This document shows, piece after piece, positions 34,742 to 43,861 of a DNA stretch of 64,000 nt (position 1 is the stretch's first letter; every line of letters begins with the position of its first letter). A program made the translations under genes and the position numbers. The stretch is from Leisingera aquaemixtae (GTDB lineage Bacteria > Pseudomonadota > Alphaproteobacteria > Rhodobacterales > Rhodobacteraceae): NCBI RefSeq assembly GCF_019801145.1, contig NZ_JAHVJQ010000005.1, positions 186,001 through 250,000 on the forward strand, read 5' to 3'. The notes beneath the pieces were generated by a model. It saw only the letters and a list, made by a program, of their open reading frames with translations, did no database searches and was not told the DNA's origin.

Positions 34742-35545
34742 ATGACACCCGAAGAGCATCTGAAAGCCGGTGATCCCAGGGCGGCGCTGGAGGCGCTGCA
34801 GGCCAAGATCCGGGCGGACGCAAGCAATGCCAAGCTGCGGGTCTTCCTGTTTCAGCTGCTGTGCGTGCTGGGGGACTGGAACCGGGCGATTGCCCAGCTG
34901 AAGGCGGCCGCCGGGCTGGACGAAGGCGCCACGGTGATGGCGCAGGCCTACCGCGAGGCGATCATCTGCGAGGTCTACCGCGAGAAGGTCTTTGCCGGGG
35001 AGAAGTCGCCGCTGATCCTGGGCGAGCCGGAGGAGTGGCTGGCGCATCTGATCGAGGCGCAAAAGCTGCTGGCGCACGGCAAGGTGAAGGAAGCCGCGGA
35101 GCTGCGCGCCAAGGCCTTTGATGCGGCGCCGGCCAGCCCGGGCGAGGTGAACGGCAAGCGGTTCGAATGGATCGCGGATGCCGACATGCGGCTGGGCCCG
35201 GTGCTGGAGACGATTGTGAACGGCAAATACTACTGGCTGCCGTTTTCCAAGATCGTCTCGTTCGAGGCGGAGGAGCCGAGCGACCTGCGCGATGCGGTCT
35301 GGACCGCCGGCACGCTGACGCTGGCGGGCGGCGGCGCGATGGCAGCGCTGATCCCGACCCGTTACCCCGGCAGCGAGAAGGCTGACGGGCTGTCGATGCT
35401 GGCACGCGCCACCGTGTGGCAGGATGCCGGCGAGGAAACCTATACCGGTCTGGGCCAGCGGCTGCTGGCGATCGGCGACGAGGACATTGCCATCATGGAT
35501 GTGCGCACACTCCGGATGGATGGGCACGGCGTAGAGAATGGCTGA
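34742..35545 (+). CDS. tagJ: T6SS accessory protein TagJ (ImpE family)
   Basis: 267 residues. The N-terminal TPR-like half (HLKAGDPRAALEALQAKIRADASN, RVFLFQLLCVLGDWNRAIAQLKAAA) and C-terminal ImpE domain (NGKRFEWIADADMRLGPVLE, YYWLPFSKIVSFEAEEPSDL) define TagJ/ImpE. In systems that have it, TagJ binds the TssB N-terminus and may tune ClpV-dependent sheath recycling. The end overlaps the tssE start by 8 bp. Here it could meet two TssB domains, the normal one and that of the giant fusion. Confidence 0.93.
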   Translation: MTPEEHLKAGDPRAALEALQAKIRADASNAKLRVFLFQLLCVLGDWNRAIAQLKAAAGLDEGATVMAQAYREAIICEVYREKVFAGEKSPLILGEPEEWLAHLIEAQKLLAHGKVKEAAELRAKAFDAAPASPGEVNGKRFEWIADADMRLGPVLETIVNGKYYWLPFSKIVSFEAEEPSDLRDAVWTAGTLTLAGGGAMAALIPTRYPGSEKADGLSMLARATVWQDAGEETYTGLGQRLLAIGDEDIAIMDVRTLRMDGHGVENG

Positions 35546-36035
35546 CAAGACACTGGCCGAGCGCCTGCAGCCTTCGCTGCTGGACCGGCTGACCGACAAT
35601 GCGCCCGGCGATCTGAAGGAAACCCGCGAGAGCCGGGTGATCGACCTGGTGCGGCTGCGGGAAATCATCCAGCGGGATCTGTCCTGGCTCTTGAACACCC
35701 AGAATGTCGAAAGCCATTTCGATGCGGAGAAATACCCGTCGGTGTCGGCCTCGGTGCTGAACTACGGGCTGGTGGAAGTGGCCGGCGAGGCCTCGACCTC
35801 TGAAAAGGCGGAGGCGATCCGGCGCTCGATCAAGCAGGCGATCGCAACATACGAGCCGCGGATCATCGACGGTTCGGTGGATGTGCGGCTGCAGGAGGGG
35901 ACGGATGCCACCGAGATGACCGTGGGGCTGGAGATCCGCGCCGACATGTGGGCGCAGCCGATGCCGCTGGAGCTGTATCTGCGCAGCAAGGTCGATCTGA
36001 CCACCGGCGAAGTGGAAATGGAAAGGGCCATGTGA
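35538..36035 (+). CDS. tssE: T6SS baseplate protein TssE (gp25-like)
   Basis: 165 residues with the GPW/gp25 fold: ERLQPSLLDRLTDNAPGDLKET, then VIDLVRLREIIQRDLSWLLNT and the terminal VGLEIRADMWAQPMPLELYLRSKVD. It is the baseplate wedge protein linking sheath and baseplate. Overlaps join it to tagJ (8 bp) and tssF (one base), so the baseplate block is translated as a unit. Confidence 0.95.
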   Translation: MADKTLAERLQPSLLDRLTDNAPGDLKETRESRVIDLVRLREIIQRDLSWLLNTQNVESHFDAEKYPSVSASVLNYGLVEVAGEASTSEKAEAIRRSIKQAIATYEPRIIDGSVDVRLQEGTDATEMTVGLEIRADMWAQPMPLELYLRSKVDLTTGEVEMERAM

Positions 36036-37912
36036 TGGATACACGGCTGCTGACCCATTACGAGAACGAGCTGAACTACCTGCGCGACATGGGCGCGGAG
36101 TTTGCCGCCGCCTATCCCAAGATCGCCGCCCGGCTGGGCATGGAAGGGGTTGAGGTTCTTGATCCTTATGTGGAGCGGCTGCTGGAGGGGGCTGCCTTTC
36201 TGACCGCGCGGGTGCAGCTGGAACTGGAACTGCAGTATCCGAATTTCACCTCCAACCTCTTGGAGATCATCTATCCGCATTACCTGGCGCCGACGCCGTC
36301 GATGATGATCGCGGCGTTTGAGCCGGATGTGGCGAACTCGGCGGTCAAAAGCGGCTATGTGCTGAAGCGCGGCTCCACCCTGCGGTCGCGGCTGACCGAA
36401 GGCGAGCAGACCCCTTGCGAGTTCCGCACCTGCGCCGATCTGACCATGTGGCCGATCCAGATCACCGAGGCGCAGTATATCGACGGGCGCGGCGAGCTGG
36501 TGGCGGCAGGGGTTGCCACCGGGTATGACGCCCGCGCCGGCATCCGGCTGCGGATCAAGCGGATCGACGGCGACCCGATCAGCAAGCTGGAGATGGACAA
36601 GCTGACGCTGTACCTGACTGGCGAGGCGGGCAACAGCTGGCCGCTGCTGGAACTGCTTTGCACCCAGGTGCAGGGGATCGTTGCGCGCTCCACCGACCGG
36701 CGGGCGGACTGGCAGCTGCCGCTGCGCGGAGCCCGGGTGGTGCAGAAGGGGTTCAGCCCCGAGGAGGCACTGCTGCCGCTGCCGCGCCGGGTCTATGACG
36801 GCTACCGGCTGCTGCAGGAATATTTCGCGATGCCGGAGCGGTTCCGCTTTGTCGAGCTGCAGGGGCTGCAGGCGGGCTTGCAGAAGTCCGAGGGCAATGA
36901 GGTCGACCTTTATATCCTGCTGCGCGAGGGGATGCCGGAAGTCGCGCCGATCGTGGTGCCGGAGGTGTTCAAGCTGAACGCGGTGCCGGCCGTGAACCTG
37001 TTCGAGAAACGCTGCGACCGGGTGCGGATCGCGCCGATTGATACCGAACACCATGTGATCCCGAACCGCACCGCGGGTCTCGATTTCGAAATTTACGGGC
37101 TGCAGAGCGTGACCGGCATCAGCGGCGAGGGCGAGGACGACGTGATCTTCCGCCCGTTCTACTCCGCCAACGATTTCACCGCCGCGGGTGAAAGCCACCC
37201 GGCCTATTACACCGTCAAGCGGCGGATGCGGCAGCGCTCGGAGAAGGAGCGGCTGCGCGGGGTGCGCAGCTCCTACCTCGGCTCGGAGGTCTATCTGACG
37301 CTGGTCGACCGGGCGCAGGCGCCGTACTCGGCCGGGCTGGAGCAGCTGGCGGTCAATGCGCTGTGCACCAACCGCGACCTGCCGATGCTGCTCGCGACCG
37401 GCAATGACAATGTGTTCCACCTGCCGGAGGGCGGACCGGTGCAGAAGGTGACGCTGCCGGTGTCGCCGACCCGCCCGCATCCGACGCTGGCGCAGGGCGA
37501 TACCGCCTGGCGGCTGATCTCGCACCTGAGCCTGAACTACGCGTCGATTGCCGAAACCGGCAAGGGCCAGTCGGCGGAGGCGCTGCGCGAGCTGGTCGGG
37601 CTGTATGCGCCGCTGGGCGACCGGGTGACGGAAAAGCAGCTGGAGGGCATCCTGTCCGTCGGTGCCCGGCCCATCGTGCGCCGGATGAGCGACGAGGTGC
37701 TGTCCACCGCGGTGCGGGGGCTGGAGATCACCCTGGGCTTTGACGAGAGCTTCTTCGAGGGCAGCAACATCTATGCGCTGGGGGCCGTGCTGGAGCGGTT
37801 CTTCCGCGGCTATGCCAGCATCAACTCATTCACGGAGACAGTCCTAAAGACTGAAAAACGCGGGGAAATTGCCAGATGGCGACCGGAAAAGGGCCTTGGC
37901 CGGATGATCTGA
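36035..37912 (+). CDS. tssF: T6SS baseplate protein TssF
   Basis: 625 residues from ATG 36035, which shares its A with the tssE stop. The N-terminus MDTRLLTHYENELNYLRDMG and FAAAYPKIAARLGMEG, then LELELQYPNFTSNLLEIIYPHYLAPTPSM (split motifs), are classic for the VC_A0110/TssF family. C-terminal markers include GVRSSYLGSEVYLTLVD and SVGARPIVRRM. It forms the baseplate wedge with TssG, TssE and TssK. It overlaps tssG by 37 bp in a different frame, a long overlap pointing to strict co-translation. Confidence 0.95.
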   Translation: MDTRLLTHYENELNYLRDMGAEFAAAYPKIAARLGMEGVEVLDPYVERLLEGAAFLTARVQLELELQYPNFTSNLLEIIYPHYLAPTPSMMIAAFEPDVANSAVKSGYVLKRGSTLRSRLTEGEQTPCEFRTCADLTMWPIQITEAQYIDGRGELVAAGVATGYDARAGIRLRIKRIDGDPISKLEMDKLTLYLTGEAGNSWPLLELLCTQVQGIVARSTDRRADWQLPLRGARVVQKGFSPEEALLPLPRRVYDGYRLLQEYFAMPERFRFVELQGLQAGLQKSEGNEVDLYILLREGMPEVAPIVVPEVFKLNAVPAVNLFEKRCDRVRIAPIDTEHHVIPNRTAGLDFEIYGLQSVTGISGEGEDDVIFRPFYSANDFTAAGESHPAYYTVKRRMRQRSEKERLRGVRSSYLGSEVYLTLVDRAQAPYSAGLEQLAVNALCTNRDLPMLLATGNDNVFHLPEGGPVQKVTLPVSPTRPHPTLAQGDTAWRLISHLSLNYASIAETGKGQSAEALRELVGLYAPLGDRVTEKQLEGILSVGARPIVRRMSDEVLSTAVRGLEITLGFDESFFEGSNIYALGAVLERFFRGYASINSFTETVLKTEKRGEIARWRPEKGLGRMI

Positions 37913-38931
37913 GCCTGTATGGCCGACTGGCCATTGAGCCTGAAAAGCACCACGTTTTTCAGGCTCTGAGGGTATTGGAGGCGCATTTCGATGACGCCCC
38001 GCGCCTTGGCGAAAGCCGCCGCCCGCGCCAGGACATGCTGCGTCTGGGGCAGGAGGCGGAGCTGGCGTTTCCGCCCTCGACCATTGCGGCCTTCAAGCCG
38101 GCCGAGGGCGGCAAGCCCGCGGTGCTGACAAACCGGTTCTTCGGGCTGTTCGGCCCGCAGGGCCCGCTGCCGCTGCATCTGACCGAATACGCCCGCGACC
38201 GGAAGCGCAACCACCGCGACCCGACGATGGTGGCCTTTGCCGACATGCTGACGCACCGGTTGATGAGCCTGTTGTACCGGGCCTGGACGCAAGGCTCGCC
38301 CGCGGTGAGCTTTGACCGGGCCGATGACCCGATGTCGCGCAAGGTGGCGTCGCTGATCGGCTACAACGGCTTCAAGTTCCGCGACCGGGACGACATGCCG
38401 GATCTGGCCAAGCTGCATTTCGCGGGCCACCTGGCGAAGGGGGCCAAGAACGCCGAGGGGCTTGTGTCGATCCTGTCGGCGTTTTTCGAGGTGCCGGTCT
38501 CCCTGGAGGAATATGTCGGCAGCTGGCTGGAGCTGGAGCCGGACGACCGCTGGCAGCTGGGCTACGGCGGGCTGGGGCAGGCCACCAGCATCGGCGACAA
38601 GGTCTGGAGCCGGTCTGCCAAGTTCCGCATCCGCATCGGGCCGCTGACGCTGAAGGATTACGAGCGGCTGCTGCCGGGCGGCGCAGCCTTGAACCGGCTG
38701 CGGGCGATTGTGCGGTCCTACGCCGGCGACGTGCTGGACTGGGACGTGAACCTGGTGCTGGCGGGCGACGAGGTGCCGCGGGCGTCCTTGGGCGGCACCA
38801 CCCGGCTGGGCCACACCAGCTGGGTGCGGTCGCGCCCGGACCCGGATGCCGACCAGCCGGACGTGAATGATTTGTACCTGTACCCGGGATTAGGCGCCGG
38901 GGCTGAAGAGCGAGTAGAGGGAGGGATTTGA
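37876..38931 (+). CDS. tssG: T6SS baseplate protein TssG
   Basis: 351 residues of the VC_A0111 family. Motifs include HHVFQALRVLEAHFDDAPRLG, LRLGQEAELAFPP, FFGLFGPQGPLPLHLTEYAR, SFEVPVSLEEYVGSWLEL-like core and RIRIGPLTLKDYERLLPGG. Two copies with TssF and TssE build each wedge. The start lies within the 3' end of tssF, and the stop is one base before tssH. Confidence 0.95.
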   Translation: MATGKGPWPDDLSLYGRLAIEPEKHHVFQALRVLEAHFDDAPRLGESRRPRQDMLRLGQEAELAFPPSTIAAFKPAEGGKPAVLTNRFFGLFGPQGPLPLHLTEYARDRKRNHRDPTMVAFADMLTHRLMSLLYRAWTQGSPAVSFDRADDPMSRKVASLIGYNGFKFRDRDDMPDLAKLHFAGHLAKGAKNAEGLVSILSAFFEVPVSLEEYVGSWLELEPDDRWQLGYGGLGQATSIGDKVWSRSAKFRIRIGPLTLKDYERLLPGGAALNRLRAIVRSYAGDVLDWDVNLVLAGDEVPRASLGGTTRLGHTSWVRSRPDPDADQPDVNDLYLYPGLGAGAEERVEGGI

Positions 38932-38932
38932 G

Positions 38933-41656
38933 ATGACCGAGATCAGCCGCGTGGCGCTGTTTGGCAAATTGAACAAGCTGGGGTACCAGGCCGTCGAAAG
39001 CGCAACCGTGTTCTGCAAGATGCGCGGGAACCCCTATGTCGAGCTGGTGCATTGGATGCACCAGCTGTTGGCGCAGCAGGACAGCGACCTGCACCGGATC
39101 ATCCAGCATTACGACCTGGATGCGGGCAAGATTGCCACTGAACTGACCCGGGCGCTGGACATGCTGCCGCGCGGGGCCTCGACGATCTCCGACCTGTCGG
39201 ACCACCTGATGGACGCGATGGAGCGCGGCTGGGTCTGGGGCTCGCTGCTTTATTCCTCGGGCCAGGTGCGCAGCGGCCATCTGCTCTTGGGGATGCTGAA
39301 GACGCCGGCGCTGCGCAACATCCTGTCTTCCATGTCGCCCGAGCTGGCGAAGATCGGCGCCGATGATCTGGCGGACCATTTCAACGAGGCCACCGACGGC
39401 TCGCCGGAGGAGCGGCAGGGGGCGCAGGACGGCTCCAACGTGACCGGCGGCGGGGCGGAGCCGGGCGAGGCGTCCGGCTCGATGGCGCCGGGCGCGATGG
39501 GCAAGGGCGAGGCGCTGGAGCAGTTCTGCACCGACCTGACCGAACAGGCCAGGAATGGCGAGATCGACCCGATCGTGGGCCGGGACGAGGAAATCCGCCA
39601 GATCGTCGACATCCTGATGCGGCGGCGGCAGAACAACCCGATCCTGACCGGCGAGGCGGGTGTCGGGAAAACCGCGGTGGTCGAAGGCTTCGCCCTGCGG
39701 ATCGCCCGCGGCGACGTGCCGCCCAGCCTGAAGGATGTGCGGCTGATGGTGCTGGATGTGGGCCTGCTGCAGGCCGGTGCCAGCATGAAGGGCGAGTTCG
39801 AGAACCGTCTGCGGCAGGTGATCGACGAGGTGCAGGCGAGCCCGGTGCCGATTGTGATGTTCGTCGATGAGACCCACACGCTGGTCGGGGCAGGGGGCGC
39901 GGCCGGCACCGGCGATGCGGCGAACCTGCTGAAACCGGCGCTGGCGCGCGGGACGCTCAGGACCATCGGCGCCACCACCTGGGCCGAGTACAAGAAATAC
40001 ATCGAGAAGGACCCGGCGCTGACCCGCCGCTTCCAGGTGGTCAAGGTCGACGAGCCGGGCATCCCGAAGGCGATCCTGATGATGCGCGGCATCGCCTCGA
40101 TGCTGGAGAAGCACCACCGGGTGCAGGTTCTGGACGAGGGGATCGAGGCGGCAGTAAGCCTGTCGGCGCGCTATATCCCGGCGCGGCAGCTGCCGGACAA
40201 GTCGGTGAGCCTGCTGGACACGGCCTGCGCCCGGGTGGCCGTCAGCCAGCACGCGGTGCCGGCCGAGGTCGATGACAGCCAGCGCCGGATCGAGGCGCTG
40301 ACCACCGAGCTGGAGATTATCGGCCGCGACGAGACCGCAGGCTACGAGGTTGCCGACCGGCGCGAGGCGGTGGAAGCCGCCAAGGCCGCCGAGGAGGAGC
40401 GGCTGGCCGGGCTGACCGAGCGCTGGGACAAGGAAAAGGCGGTGGTCGAAGGCATTCTGGAATTGCGCGCCAAGCTCCGGGAGGGGGCCGCGCCCGTGGA
40501 CGCTCCGGCGGATGCCGGGGATGACGCGGCGGAGGGCGCCGCCGATAGCCCGCTGTCGGACGAAGAACGCGCCAAGCTGATGCAGGAGCTGAAGGACAAG
40601 AACGCGGAGCTGGAGGCGCTGCAGGGTGATTCCGCGCTGATCCTGCCGATTGTCGACCATCAGGCAGTGGCCTCCGTGGTGGGCGATTGGACCGGTATCC
40701 CGGTGGGCCGCATGGTCAAGGATGAGATCGAGACCATCCTGAACCTGGAAGAGCGGCTGGCCCAGCGGGTGATCGGCCAGGACCACGCGATGAAGATGAT
40801 CGCCAAGCGCATTCAGACCAGCCGCGCAGGCCTCGACAACCCGAACAAGCCGATCGGGGTGTTCATGCTGGCGGGGACCTCTGGTGTCGGCAAGACCGAA
40901 ACCGCGCTGGCGCTGGCCGAGGTGCTGTACGGCGGCGAGCAGAACGTCATCACCATCAACATGTCGGAATACCAGGAGGCCCACACCGTCAGCTCGCTGA
41001 AAGGCGCGCCGCCGGGCTATGTCGGCTATGGCGAGGGCGGGGTGCTGACCGAGGCGGTGCGGCGCAAGCCCTATTCCGTGGTGCTGCTGGACGAGGTCGA
41101 GAAGGCGCACCCGGATGTGCATGAGATCTTCTTTCAGGTGTTCGACAAGGGCGTCATGGAGGACGGCGAGGGGCGCGTGATCGACTTCAAGAACACGCTG
41201 ATCCTGCTGACCTCTAACGTGGGCACCGAGACGATCATGGATCTGTGCTCCGATCCGGAGCTGATGCCGGACCCGGAAGGCATGGCGAAAGCCCTGCGCG
41301 ATCCGCTGCTGAAGGTGTTCCCGCCGGCGCTCTTGGGGCGTCTGGTGACGATCCCCTATTATCCGCTCAGCCCGGAAATGATCGGCGAGATCACCAAGCT
41401 GCAGCTGGGCCGCATCCAGAAACGGGTGCAGGAAGCGCACGGGGTGCCGTTCGAATACACCGATGCGGTGGTCGGGGAAATCGTCAACCGCTGCCAGGAG
41501 CTGGACTCGGGCGGGCGGATGATCGACGCGATTGTCACCAACACCATGCTGCCGGAGATTTCCAACGAGTTCCTGCGCCGCCTGATGGAAGGCGCGGAAG
41601 TCGAGAAAGTGGCCATCGGCGTCAAGGACGGAGAATTCACCTACGCATTCGATTGA
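38933..41656 (+). CDS. clpV: T6SS sheath-recycling ATPase TssH (ClpV)
   Basis: 907-residue class II AAA+ unfoldase. The ClpV-type N-domain (GKLNKLGYQAVESATVFCKMRG) is followed by D1 with Walker A GEAGVGKTAVVEG and D2 with GTSGVGKTETALA and Walker B VVLLDEVEKAHPDV. The YVGYGEGG pore loop is in D2. The middle region includes a long Glu/Ala-rich coiled segment and an acidic insert (APVDAPADAGDDAAEGAADSP). ClpV extracts TssC from contracted sheaths for reuse. It sits between the baseplate block and the three unusual genes. Confidence 0.96.
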   Translation: MTEISRVALFGKLNKLGYQAVESATVFCKMRGNPYVELVHWMHQLLAQQDSDLHRIIQHYDLDAGKIATELTRALDMLPRGASTISDLSDHLMDAMERGWVWGSLLYSSGQVRSGHLLLGMLKTPALRNILSSMSPELAKIGADDLADHFNEATDGSPEERQGAQDGSNVTGGGAEPGEASGSMAPGAMGKGEALEQFCTDLTEQARNGEIDPIVGRDEEIRQIVDILMRRRQNNPILTGEAGVGKTAVVEGFALRIARGDVPPSLKDVRLMVLDVGLLQAGASMKGEFENRLRQVIDEVQASPVPIVMFVDETHTLVGAGGAAGTGDAANLLKPALARGTLRTIGATTWAEYKKYIEKDPALTRRFQVVKVDEPGIPKAILMMRGIASMLEKHHRVQVLDEGIEAAVSLSARYIPARQLPDKSVSLLDTACARVAVSQHAVPAEVDDSQRRIEALTTELEIIGRDETAGYEVADRREAVEAAKAAEEERLAGLTERWDKEKAVVEGILELRAKLREGAAPVDAPADAGDDAAEGAADSPLSDEERAKLMQELKDKNAELEALQGDSALILPIVDHQAVASVVGDWTGIPVGRMVKDEIETILNLEERLAQRVIGQDHAMKMIAKRIQTSRAGLDNPNKPIGVFMLAGTSGVGKTETALALAEVLYGGEQNVITINMSEYQEAHTVSSLKGAPPGYVGYGEGGVLTEAVRRKPYSVVLLDEVEKAHPDVHEIFFQVFDKGVMEDGEGRVIDFKNTLILLTSNVGTETIMDLCSDPELMPDPEGMAKALRDPLLKVFPPALLGRLVTIPYYPLSPEMIGEITKLQLGRIQKRVQEAHGVPFEYTDAVVGEIVNRCQELDSGGRMIDAIVTNTMLPEISNEFLRRLMEGAEVEKVAIGVKDGEFTYAFD

Positions 41657-41692
41657 TCACGCCCAAGGGTATTCAGTGGGGAAGGAGTTCCT

Positions 41693-42940
41693 ATGGTTAA
41701 ACACATTGTCATGGACATGAAGAACGTCGATGTCGGCGCTTCGGGGCTGGAGATGGTCAAGCCGCCCCAATTGTCCTTCAAGGTCGTGGTCGAACTGGAC
41801 AAGAAAATGGAGAAGGGGGTCGAGAAGGACCCGCTTCTGCAGCAGGAGTTCCATGCCGGTGCCAGCGAAGTCTTTGAGCAGACCCGCGACACCATCGCGA
41901 AGAAGTGCAAGGTGTTCGACAAGGCCTTTGTCGAGATGGCCAACAAGGGCGCTGACAAGAAAACGATGGAAAAGCAGCTGAAGGGGCTGAACGACGCCAT
42001 CAAGAACGACATCAAGGTCGGCGAAAAGGCGGCAGAGCTGGCGGCGCAGAAGGCCTGGACCAATCTGCAGAAGAAGAAAAAGGAATGGTCCAAGTTCAAG
42101 ATCAAGGTTGGCGTGTCCATCGCGGGCACCCTGGCCGGGCTGGCGGTGAGCATCGCGGCAATGGCGTCCTCGCCGTTTTCCGGCGGCGCGGGCGCGGCCT
42201 TTGGCATCATCGGGCTGATCAAGTCCGGGGTGTCGCTGGCCAAGGACATCGGCAAGCTGGCGATCAATATCGATCAGTCCAAGACCATCCTGGTGAAGAA
42301 CCTGGTGGTGGTGGAAAAGGCGGCCTCCAACAAGGCGCTGAACGCGGCAAACGAGGTGTCGGCGGCGGTGTTCCAGGAGTTCCTCGGCATCTCCCAGCCC
42401 TCGGTCAAGACGGTGGAGGATGCGGCTGATACCCTGAAGGCGAAATACGCCCAGATGGTCGTCAAGATGCATGACCTGTCGAAGACCCTGAACAAGATCC
42501 TGAAGCAGCAGGAGAAGCTGAAGAAGGAGTTTCTGGGTGAGGTCGGCAAGAAGCTGAAGAAGCACCCGGTGCAGGACAAGAAGGCGCAGCTGGTGATGAT
42601 CAGCAAGGCGCTGGATACGGCTTTGGCGAATAACTATGCCGAAGTTCAGAAGGCGATCGACAAAATCCAGATCATGTATGCCGATGCGCGCGGCTGGGCC
42701 AACAACATCAAGGACCTGATGAAGCGGGTGAAGGCGCTGACGATCAAGGACCCGAAGGCGCTGAAGGTGTTCCGCGAAGGGCTGAAGTTCGCGGCCCTGG
42801 CGCTGGCGCCGCTTGATGGCAACTCGATTGCCACCGGCGCCAAGGATCTGGCCCTGGGCGTGGGCGGCGCGGTGGGCGGCTATGCCTATGACAAGATCAC
42901 CAGCAAGGTGCTGGACGGGACCGTGTTCGACGCGGCCTGA
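41693..42940 (+). CDS. Helical protein with central hydrophobic hairpin, T6SS-associated, function unknown
   Basis: 415 residues, Lys-rich and predicted almost fully helical. It has a long amphipathic N-terminal part (MEKGVEKDPLLQQEFHAGAS, AEMANKGADKK-type helices), a Gly/Ala-rich hydrophobic segment at ~140-185 (VGVSIAGTLAGLAVSIAAMA, then GGAGAAFGIIGLIKSGVSLA), another long helical bundle (VKMHDLSKTLNKILKQQEKL), and a second weakly hydrophobic Gly-rich tail. The plan resembles alpha-helical pore-forming toxins (ClyA/Hbl/XaxB-like). No signal peptide is present. Located between clpV and the sodium channel, it could be an effector or a membrane-active accessory factor. No family is recognised, so function is inference. 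Confidence 0.6.
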   Translation: MVKHIVMDMKNVDVGASGLEMVKPPQLSFKVVVELDKKMEKGVEKDPLLQQEFHAGASEVFEQTRDTIAKKCKVFDKAFVEMANKGADKKTMEKQLKGLNDAIKNDIKVGEKAAELAAQKAWTNLQKKKKEWSKFKIKVGVSIAGTLAGLAVSIAAMASSPFSGGAGAAFGIIGLIKSGVSLAKDIGKLAINIDQSKTILVKNLVVVEKAASNKALNAANEVSAAVFQEFLGISQPSVKTVEDAADTLKAKYAQMVVKMHDLSKTLNKILKQQEKLKKEFLGEVGKKLKKHPVQDKKAQLVMISKALDTALANNYAEVQKAIDKIQIMYADARGWANNIKDLMKRVKALTIKDPKALKVFREGLKFAALALAPLDGNSIATGAKDLALGVGGAVGGYAYDKITSKVLDGTVFDAA

Positions 42941-43006
42941 GACCGAAGGAAAGACACCGGGCGCTGCGCGCGCCCGGCCAATGGAAAGACCGGCTGGAGA
43001 AAGACC

Positions 43007-43861
43007 GTGGACAGCAGCGCGCAGACCGCAGATACGCTTCGGGACCGGGCCCGCGAATTTGTCGAGCGCCCGTGGGTGACCAATGCCATTCTGGGCGTCA
43101 TCATCTTTAACGCCATCACGCTGGGCCTTGGCACTTCGGCGGCGGTGCGGGCGCATGCGGGCGGGCTGCTGGATGTGATCGACACCACGGTGCTGACCAT
43201 CTTCGTGCTGGAGCTGGCGCTGAAGCTGTTTGCCTATGGCTGGCGGTTCTTCTCCTCGGCCTGGAATATCTTCGACCTCGTCGTTGTCTCCTTCGGCCTG
43301 TTCCCGGACAGCCAGGGCCTGTCGGCGCTGCGCGGCCTGCGGGTGGTGCGCGCCTTGCGCCTGCTGTCCGTCATTCCGCAGATGCGCGCGGTGGTGCAGG
43401 CACTGTTGGACGCGCTGCCGGGCATGGGCGCGGTGATCGTGATGATCTCCATCGTGTTCTACGTCTTCGGGGTGATGGCGACGATGATGTACGGTGCCGT
43501 CTTTGACGAATGGTTCGGCACCCTGGGGCGGTCGCTGTATTCGCTGTTCCAGATCATGACGCTGGAAAGCTGGTCGATGGGCATCGTGCGCCCGGTGATG
43601 GAAGAGTTTCCCCTGGCCTGGTCGTTCTTCGTGCCGTTCATCGTGATCACCGCCTTTTCGGTGCTGAACCTGTTCATCGGCCTCCTGGTCAACACGATGC
43701 AGTCGGCGGTGGAGGCCGAAGCCGAGGCGGAATTCGAGAAACTGCGCGACCTGGTGAAATCGGAGACCGATGTGGTGGACGCGCATGTGCTGGAGCTGCA
43801 CGAGGAGATCAAGGCGCTCAGGGCGGAGATTGCCCAGCTGAAGGGGCAGGGCAATGGCTGA
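43007..43861 (+). CDS. Voltage-gated sodium channel (BacNav, NavMs-like)
   Basis: 284 residues from GTG 43007 with GGAGAAAG upstream. It is a single six-helix channel domain: S1 WVTNAILGVIIFNAITLGLG, S4 with regularly spaced Arg in LRGLRVVRALRLLSVIPQMR, pore helix and selectivity filter TLESWSMGIVRPV (E187 region), S6 SVLNLFIGLLVNTM, and a C-terminal coiled coil (EEIKALRAEIAQLKGQ) for tetramerisation. TLESWS is the filter of bacterial Na+ channels. Its 3' end overlaps the giant sheath fusion by 8 bp. A free-standing channel is known in marine bacteria for motility and pH; its placement inside a T6SS operon is unexpected. Confidence 0.92.
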   Translation: MDSSAQTADTLRDRAREFVERPWVTNAILGVIIFNAITLGLGTSAAVRAHAGGLLDVIDTTVLTIFVLELALKLFAYGWRFFSSAWNIFDLVVVSFGLFPDSQGLSALRGLRVVRALRLLSVIPQMRAVVQALLDALPGMGAVIVMISIVFYVFGVMATMMYGAVFDEWFGTLGRSLYSLFQIMTLESWSMGIVRPVMEEFPLAWSFFVPFIVITAFSVLNLFIGLLVNTMQSAVEAEAEAEFEKLRDLVKSETDVVDAHVLELHEEIKALRAEIAQLKGQGNG

